A stretch of DNA of 36,231 nt, taken from contig JAJVHT010000125.1 in NCBI GenBank assembly GCA_022072515.1, positions 1-36,231 on the forward strand, in the 5' to 3' direction. This document shows positions 31,815 to 36,231 of this stretch, one piece after another; the first letter of the stretch is position 1; every line of letters begins with the position of its first letter. Below the pieces are notes generated by a model. The model was not told where the DNA came from and ran no database searches. It saw nothing but the letters and a program-made list of their open reading frames with translations. The position numbers were made by a program, and so were the translations under genes. The stretch is from a bacterium (GTDB lineage: Bacteria; Zhuqueibacterota; Zhuqueibacteria; Zhuqueibacterales; Zhuqueibacteraceae).

Positions 31815-32381
31815 ATGCATCTTTTATCGGCAGTACAAGGTTTGTGGGTTTTGGTTTTCACCGTACTGGTTGTCGGGTTCGATCAAATCACCAAATTGGC
31901 CATCGCCGATGGTTTTTATCTCGGCCAATCCGTTGAAATCTTCGGCGACTTCTTGCGGTTCACGTATATTCGGAATCCGGGTATGGCATTCGGCATCCGG
32001 TTTGGTGGCCCACTGTTTTTTACGGTTTTTGCTTTGATCGCCAGCGTCATTATTCTGGTTTATTTGTTTCGCATGCGCCATGAGCGCTTTCATTCCCGCC
32101 TGTCGCTGGCCCTTATTCTCGGCGGCGCCATTGGCAATCTCATCGACCGCTTTGCCTATGGCGAGGTGATCGATTTTATCGATGTCGGCCTCAAGGACAC
32201 GCGCTGGCCGGTGTTCAACATTGCCGACAGCGCTGTCACCATTGGCATGATCATTCTCGTCTCGTTGGTGTTGTTCGAAGGGCAGAAAGAAGAAACGCCG
32301 GCGCCGGCAAAATTTCCCGTGCAGCCGCCGGCGCCGAGCGATGAGAACGACAAGTGGCGCGATGTCAAACAGTCGAATTGA
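31815..32381 (+). CDS. lspA: Lipoprotein signal peptidase (signal peptidase II), copy 1
   Basis: Aspartyl protease of the inner membrane that removes signal peptides from prolipoproteins. Four membrane helices. Seen: VGFDQITKLAI, FTYIRNPGMAFGI, LGGAIGNLIDR, GEVIDFIDV (first catalytic Asp) and VFNIADSAVTIG (second catalytic Asp). The C-terminal 30 residues are a soluble Pro/Glu-rich tail, longer than in most LspA. ATG at 31815 is preferred over an in-frame TTG at 31806; neither has a good ribosome site. The TraR-lspA-rluD order is common. Confidence 0.93.
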   Translation: MHLLSAVQGLWVLVFTVLVVGFDQITKLAIADGFYLGQSVEIFGDFLRFTYIRNPGMAFGIRFGGPLFFTVFALIASVIILVYLFRMRHERFHSRLSLALILGGAIGNLIDRFAYGEVIDFIDVGLKDTRWPVFNIADSAVTIGMIILVSLVLFEGQKEETPAPAKFPVQPPAPSDENDKWRDVKQSN

Positions 32382-32422
32382 AACCGGCCGGTCACTTCAA
32401 ACGCTTGCATGAAGGAAAATGT

Positions 32423-33448
32423 ATGTCAGCAGGTGACCGGTCAGCGGTTTCCCACTTAGAGAATTCGCCAGCACCGTTGCGTGTTCTACGTGTGCCCGCC
32501 CAGCAGCAAAGGGACCGGCTCGACAAATATCTCACGCAATTTTTGCCTGACCTCACGCGCACGCGCATTCAGCAGCTCATCACGGACGGTTTGATCACGG
32601 TGAATGGAAAAGCGGTCAAACCGAGCCACCCCATTTCTGCCGGGGCGCTGATCGAAGCGCGTCTCGCGGCGCCGCCTCCCAGCGAATTGATTCCCGAAGC
32701 CATTCCGCTGCGCGTGGTTTACGAAGATCGTTATTTGCTCGTCGTCGATAAGCCGGCCGGCATGGTGGTGCATCCGGCATGCGGCCATCCTACCGGCACC
32801 CTGGCGAATGCTTTGCTTTATCATTATGAAACGCTGTCGCAAATGAGCGGGCAGGGCCGCCCCGGCATCGTGCATCGGCTCGACAAAGACACCTCGGGGT
32901 TGCTCGTCGCCGCGCGTGATGATCAAACGCACGCCGCGCTCTCGGCGCAATTCAAAGAAAAATCCACCGTGCGCGAATATATCGCCGTCGTGTGGGGACA
33001 TCCGCTGCCGGGCCGCGACACGATCTCCAGTTTTCTCACGCGCAGCAGCAGCGACCGCCGCAAAATCGTCGTCGCCACGACTCCCGGCAAGTGGGCGGTC
33101 ACTCATTATGAAGTGACGGAAAAATTCCGCCATCTCAGCTTGGTGCGCCTGCATTTGGAAACCGGACGCACGCATCAAATTCGCGTGCATCTGTCGCATC
33201 GCGGGCATCCGGTGTTCGGCGATCCGGTTTATGCGGGCCGCAAAAGCCAGTTGGTCGGCATGAATGTGGCGGATACGCGCCTGTTCGCCGCGTTGCTGGA
33301 AAATTTCAAGCGGCAAGCGCTGCACGCACGCGTGCTCGGGTTTGTGCATCCCGTCACGAAACAAGCCTTGCACTTTGAGAGTGAAATTCCCCCCGACATG
33401 AATCATCTGATTTCGACAGTGCGTCACCATTCCATGAGGCAGATTTAA
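32423..33448 (+). CDS. rluD: 23S rRNA pseudouridine synthase, RluD type
   Basis: RluA-family enzyme that isomerises uridines in helix 69 of 23S rRNA (U1911, U1915, U1917 in E. coli). Seen: N-terminal S4 domain (DRLDKYLTQFLPDLTRTRIQ, GLITVNGKAVKPSHPI), then catalytic domain with PAGMVVHPACGH, GIVHRLDKDTSGLL (catalytic Asp154) and ETGRTHQIRVHLSHRGHPV. 341 aa is typical. ATG at 32423 with AAGGAAAATGT upstream is chosen over an earlier in-frame ATG at 32354 inside lspA. Lies between two lspA genes; the second begins three bases after its stop. Confidence 0.93.
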   Translation: MSAGDRSAVSHLENSPAPLRVLRVPAQQQRDRLDKYLTQFLPDLTRTRIQQLITDGLITVNGKAVKPSHPISAGALIEARLAAPPPSELIPEAIPLRVVYEDRYLLVVDKPAGMVVHPACGHPTGTLANALLYHYETLSQMSGQGRPGIVHRLDKDTSGLLVAARDDQTHAALSAQFKEKSTVREYIAVVWGHPLPGRDTISSFLTRSSSDRRKIVVATTPGKWAVTHYEVTEKFRHLSLVRLHLETGRTHQIRVHLSHRGHPVFGDPVYAGRKSQLVGMNVADTRLFAALLENFKRQALHARVLGFVHPVTKQALHFESEIPPDMNHLISTVRHHSMRQI

Positions 33449-33451
33449 CCT

Positions 33452-33925
33452 ATGGCGATTTTATTCTTTTCCTTGCTTATTGTTGTTTTGGATCAATTTT
33501 CCAAGTTGCTCATTAAAAGCCGGTTTAATCTGCACGAGACTTACCAGGTTTTTGGCAATCTCCTGCATTTCACGTACGTGCAAAATCCCGGCATTGCCTT
33601 TGGCATTCATTTCAGCAACAAATGGTTCTACGCGCTGTTTGCCGCCGTGGCCAGCGTCGCGCTGCTGATTTATTTGTATCGCATGCGGGCGGCGCGTTTT
33701 TCCTTTCGGCTGGCGTTGGCGCTCATTCTCGGCGGCGCGATTGGCAATTTGATTGACCGCGTCACGCATGGGGAAGTCGTCGATTTTATCGAAATCGGTT
33801 TTGCCGCCTGGCGCTGGCCGTTTATTTTCAACATTGCCGATATCGGGGTGACGCTGGGAATGATCATTCTGATTGGTTTGACGTTGTTCGAGAAAGATGA
33901 AAAAGAAATCCTTAAAAGTGAATGA
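33452..33925 (+). CDS. lspA: Lipoprotein signal peptidase, copy 2
   Basis: Second LspA, 157 aa with four membrane helices and no C-terminal tail. The motifs VVLDQFSKLLI, FTYVQNPGIAFGI, LILGGAIGNLIDR, GEVVDFIEI and FNIADIGVTLG carry both catalytic aspartates. It is strikingly similar to copy 1 (the LALILGGAIGNLIDR and MIILI stretches are nearly identical), so a duplication is likely, though divergence in the substrate region (IHFSNKWF against IRFGGPLF) suggests it is not very recent. Gaps are three bases to rluD and three to the next gene, so co-translation is likely. Confidence 0.93.
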   Translation: MAILFFSLLIVVLDQFSKLLIKSRFNLHETYQVFGNLLHFTYVQNPGIAFGIHFSNKWFYALFAAVASVALLIYLYRMRAARFSFRLALALILGGAIGNLIDRVTHGEVVDFIEIGFAAWRWPFIFNIADIGVTLGMIILIGLTLFEKDEKEILKSE

Positions 33926-33928
33926 GGC

Positions 33929-34996
33929 ATGATCATCGCCAAGGCCGAGCTTTTTCCTGCCACCTTCAAACTTAAGCATCCCTACACTATTGCCTATGAT
34001 TCTTTTGCCACGGCGCCGAATCTGATTGTCCGGATTGAAACGAAAAGCGGTTTGGTGGGATGGGGCAATGCCGCCCCGGATCCGCAGGTGACCGGCGAAA
34101 CGATTGCAATGACCAACGCCGTTTTAGCAGAAGAGATCATCCCGGCCATTATCGGACGCGATGCGCGGGCGTTGGCGGAGATTTATGAAATTGGCCGGCA
34201 AAAAGCCTTGCCGGCTCCGGCCGCCCGGGCGGCGATTGATATGGCGGTGTACGATTTGTTCGGGCAGCATGTAAAATTGCCGCTGCATCAACTCTTCGGC
34301 TTTGCGCGCCCGCAGATTTTGACTTCGATGACGCTGGGTATTGCCGCACCGGAAGAAAGCGTGCGGCACGCCCGTGAATTTGTGCAGGCCGGTTTCCGGT
34401 CACTAAAAATCAAAGCCGGCCTGGATTGGCGCGAAGATGTCGAGCGTGTAAAAGCCATTCGGCAAATGGTGGGAAATGAAATTTCTCTGCGCGTCGACGC
34501 CAATCAGGGATATACCGTGCAACAAGCGAGGGCTTTCCTGCGCGGCGTGCAGGATTGCCGGATCGAATTTGTCGAGCAGCCGACGCCGGCGAAGGATTTG
34601 CAGGCGCTGAAATCAGTGGGGGAATCATCGCCGATTCCGATCATGGCCGATGAAGCCGCGCTGACTGCGGAAGATGTCTTCAATCTTGCCGCGAACGGCA
34701 TGGCCGCCATGGTAAACTTAAAACTCATGAAAACCGGCGGTATCACCAGCACGATGCAAGCGACGGCAGTGGCCGCGACGGGCAAACTCCCCGTGATGTT
34801 GGGTTGCAATGACGAGTCGCGTATTTCCATTGCGGCGGCGGTGCATTTGGCCTGCGCCTTGACTGGCGTACAATATGCCGATCTCGATGGCGCCTTCGAT
34901 ATTGTCGATGACGTGGCAACCGGAGGATTCGAGCTGCGTGCGGGCTATCTTATTCCCACGGAAAAACCCGGGCTTGGCGTGGAAGTGAAAATCTAA
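33929..34996 (+). CDS. Dipeptide epimerase (L-Ala-D/L-Glu epimerase-like), enolase superfamily
   Basis: Mandelate-racemase/muconate-cycloisomerase subgroup. Catalytic lysines Lys160-Lys162 (LKIKAG) and Lys265 (NLKLMKTGG); metal ligands Asp190 (DANQGY), Glu216 (VEQP) and Asp241 (MADE). Asp318-Leu-Asp320 (YADLDG) is the DxD signature of dipeptide epimerases, which bind the substrate amino group. L-Ala-D/L-Glu epimerase converts a murein dipeptide so that it can be degraded. o-Succinylbenzoate synthase and N-succinyl amino acid racemase have the same fold but not DxD, and there are no menaquinone genes nearby. With Mpl it supports murein peptide recycling. Starts three bases after lspA copy 2. 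Confidence 0.85.
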   Translation: MIIAKAELFPATFKLKHPYTIAYDSFATAPNLIVRIETKSGLVGWGNAAPDPQVTGETIAMTNAVLAEEIIPAIIGRDARALAEIYEIGRQKALPAPAARAAIDMAVYDLFGQHVKLPLHQLFGFARPQILTSMTLGIAAPEESVRHAREFVQAGFRSLKIKAGLDWREDVERVKAIRQMVGNEISLRVDANQGYTVQQARAFLRGVQDCRIEFVEQPTPAKDLQALKSVGESSPIPIMADEAALTAEDVFNLAANGMAAMVNLKLMKTGGITSTMQATAVAATGKLPVMLGCNDESRISIAAAVHLACALTGVQYADLDGAFDIVDDVATGGFELRAGYLIPTEKPGLGVEVKI

Positions 34997-35004
34997 AAAT
35001 GCGC

Positions 35005-35116
35005 GTAACAATTCAGTTATTTTACCGCCCGAGCGCTTATTTTATGAGACTTGTTCAATCTGGCAAATTTAATTTCGCTCACAGAACTAAACGCCCGGGC
35101 GGTACTGAATAGTTAC
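35005..35116. repeat. 112-bp inverted-repeat element, copy 2
   Basis: The better preserved copy. Left arm GTAACAATTCAG, six extra bases, TACCGCCCGAGCG; the right end read on the opposite strand is GTAACTATTCAGTACCGCCC and on to GGGCG. So the arms match almost perfectly apart from the six-base insertion. The core TCTGGCAAATTTAATTTCGC matches copy 1 at 4037-4149. It starts just after the stop of the epimerase gene. Confidence 0.82.
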
Positions 35117-35133
35117 AAATGCGCAATGTAAAT

Positions 35134-35161
35134 CGTCATGCGAAGCACAACATGACGTTTT
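35134..35161 (+). terminator. Possible terminator before the ECF ATPase gene
   Basis: CGTCATG (35134-35140) pairs with CATGACG (35151-35157) around a 10-base loop, followed by TTTTA. Flanking AAAT/TTTT adds weak pairing. Could end the ileS-to-epimerase transcript. Confidence 0.4.
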
Positions 35162-35191
35162 ACTCTTGTCGCTGTTATAACTTGCCTGCTT

Positions 35192-36019
35192 ATGCTCTCC
35201 GTCCGCAATCTCACCCTTGATTTTTTTACCCCCGAAGGCAGTCAGCGGGTTCTGGATAATATTTCGTTTGAAGTTTCCGACGGAGAATTTGTCGCCCTGA
35301 TGGGGGCAAACGGCTCGGGAAAAACCTCGCTCGCACGCTGTCTCAATGGCATTCTGACGCCGACTTCCGGTGAGATTCTCATTGATGGCCTCAATACGCG
35401 CAGTGCAAATGACTTGATCGAAATTCGTCGCCGGCTGGGCATGGTGTTTCAGAATCCGGACAATCAGATTGTCGCGCCCACGGTGGAACGCGAGATCGCG
35501 TTTGGGCCGGAGAATCTCGGCGTGCCGCGACCGGAGATGCAGCAGCGCCTGGCGAGGCTCCTCAAGCTTTTTCATCTCGAGCCGTACCGCCAGCAGGCGC
35601 CGCATTTGCTCTCCGGCGGCGAGAAACAACGGCTGGCGCTGGCTGCAATCATGGCGATGCAACCACGCCACATTATTTTTGATGAACCGACTTCGCTGCT
35701 CGACTATGAAAGCCGTTGTCAGGTTTTACAGCTTTTGCAACAACTCGTGACCGCGCTCAATCCCTTTTCCGCGCAACCGGTGACGATTTTGCTCATTACC
35801 CAATTTCCCGAAGAGGCGTTGTTTGCCCGGCGTTTGCTGGTGATGGAGCGCGGGCGGCTGCTCATGGATGGTAAGCCCAAAGAAATTTTCCTGCGCGTCC
35901 AGGAATTGCAAGAAATCGGCTTGCAGCCGCCGCTGGAGTTCCGGGCTTATCACGAGCTGCAAGAAAAGAAAAATGAAGTTCCCGCCCTCGAAAAATTTTT
36001 ATTGGAGCCGATACTTTAG
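35192..36019 (+). CDS. ecfA: ECF-type transporter ATPase (EcfA/CbiO-like)
   Basis: ABC ATPase of energy-coupling-factor transporters, which take up vitamins or metal ions. Seen: Walker A GANGSGKTS (38-46), the EcfA-typical VFQNPDNQIVAPTVEREIAF, signature LLSGGEKQRLALA, Walker B HIIFDEPTSLLD and a C-terminal ECF region (about 215-275). 275 aa is usual. The T (EcfT) and S components are not in the window; the next gene runs the other way. Many ECF loci have two ATPases, so a partner must be elsewhere or the protein is a homodimer. Walker B ends in LLD where most have MLD. Confidence 0.85.
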   Translation: MLSVRNLTLDFFTPEGSQRVLDNISFEVSDGEFVALMGANGSGKTSLARCLNGILTPTSGEILIDGLNTRSANDLIEIRRRLGMVFQNPDNQIVAPTVEREIAFGPENLGVPRPEMQQRLARLLKLFHLEPYRQQAPHLLSGGEKQRLALAAIMAMQPRHIIFDEPTSLLDYESRCQVLQLLQQLVTALNPFSAQPVTILLITQFPEEALFARRLLVMERGRLLMDGKPKEIFLRVQELQEIGLQPPLEFRAYHELQEKKNEVPALEKFLLEPIL

Positions 36020-36062
36020 TCGCCTCCTCGCTGGGATCGTAAAAAGCGTTTATTAAATAAAA

Positions 36063-36086
36063 AAGGCAGCTTGAAATGGCTGCCTT
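36063..36086 (-). terminator. Intrinsic terminator for the gene to the right
   Basis: AAGGCAGC (36063-36070) and GCTGCCTT (36079-36086) pair perfectly with an 8-base loop. On the minus strand TTTTATTTAAT follows, a good U-tract; on the plus strand none. It fits the convergent minus-strand gene ending at 36109. Confidence 0.72.
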
Positions 36087-36108
36087 GGTCGTTCCTGCCG
36101 AAAATTTT

Positions 36109-36231
36109 TTACCGAAACATTGCTTTGATACTTCCCCAGGTCTGCCGGGCGCTGGAAATGGTCGGCGAGACGGTGATGATCGGCGAGTACGTAAAACGCC
36201 CGTCCTGATCTACGATTTTTAAACGATAATA
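36109..36231 (-). CDS. C-terminal end of a secreted protein (partial)
   Basis: The last 40 codons of a gene that begins beyond the window. It reads YYRLKIVDQDGRFTYSPIIT, a beta-sandwich strand pattern seen at the C-terminus of secreted, fibronectin-like proteins of the FCB group (often YRLKxVDxDGxxxYS). The tail SSARQTWGSIKAMFR is basic and is not the usual C-terminal type-9 secretion sorting signal. Stop TAA at 36109-36111, then a strong terminator. Confidence 0.6.
   Translation of the reverse strand, partial: YYRLKIVDQDGRFTYSPIITVSPTISSARQTWGSIKAMFR

Overview
The window is a chromosomal, housekeeping-rich stretch from a diderm bacterium. Evidence for an outer envelope: lipoprotein signal peptides, two copies of signal peptidase II, an MsbA-like exporter, Mpl and a RodZ-like protein. 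Gene content, an IleRS with a GIHH signature, YggS next to DivIVA, and a secreted-protein tail of the YYRLKIVDQDG type suggest the FCB group and relatives such as candidate phylum KSB1; this placement is inference. I see no rRNA, tRNA, CRISPR array, transposase or phage gene.

Layout. Positions 1-4000 (+): AlaX-type tRNA editing protein, MsbA-like ABC exporter and a lipoprotein with an HExxH motif. 4037-6512: a palindromic repeat, then minus-strand hisN-type phosphatase, an acidic/lysine-rich histone H1-like protein and a small receiver-like protein, with a candidate small RNA (+, about 5820-5986) and strong terminators between them. 6912-12727 (+): degenerate LarA homologue, NlpC/P60 lipoprotein, M24 peptidase, RlmD-type methyltransferase and an exported DUF151-PDZ protein. 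12857-20135 (-): an eight-gene run, read from right to left as UbiA prenyltransferase, dtd, maf, RodZ-like, thioredoxin-like, mpl, a tandem-R3H protein and an LPG-synthase-type membrane protein. 20350-23719 (+): pdxA, methyltransferase, ftsE, ftsX. 23795-24467 (-): a small gene followed by a decayed retropepsin-like aspartic protease. 24660-34996 (+): yggS, divIVA, lipoprotein, purine nucleoside phosphorylase (between two palindromic repeats), ileS, a DksA/TraR zinc-finger gene, lspA, rluD, a second lspA and a dipeptide epimerase. 35005-36231: second copy of the 113-bp repeat, an ECF-type ATPase, a terminator and the 3' end of a secreted protein on the minus strand.

Themes. Envelope growth and division dominate (FtsEX, DivIVA, RodZ-like, Maf, MsbA-like, two LspA). 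Mpl and the dipeptide epimerase together suggest recycling of murein peptides. Translation quality control is represented by AlaX, Dtd, IleRS, RlmD and RluD.

Most notable: the IleRS has the swapped GxHH form of the HIGH motif; two lspA genes flank rluD; a LarA-family protein lacks key catalytic positions; a retropepsin-like protease is broken by at least three lesions while its neighbour is intact; two related 113-bp inverted-repeat elements lie 31 kb apart; and the divergent region at 5626-6308 carries a promoter, structured RNA and terminator without an ORF.
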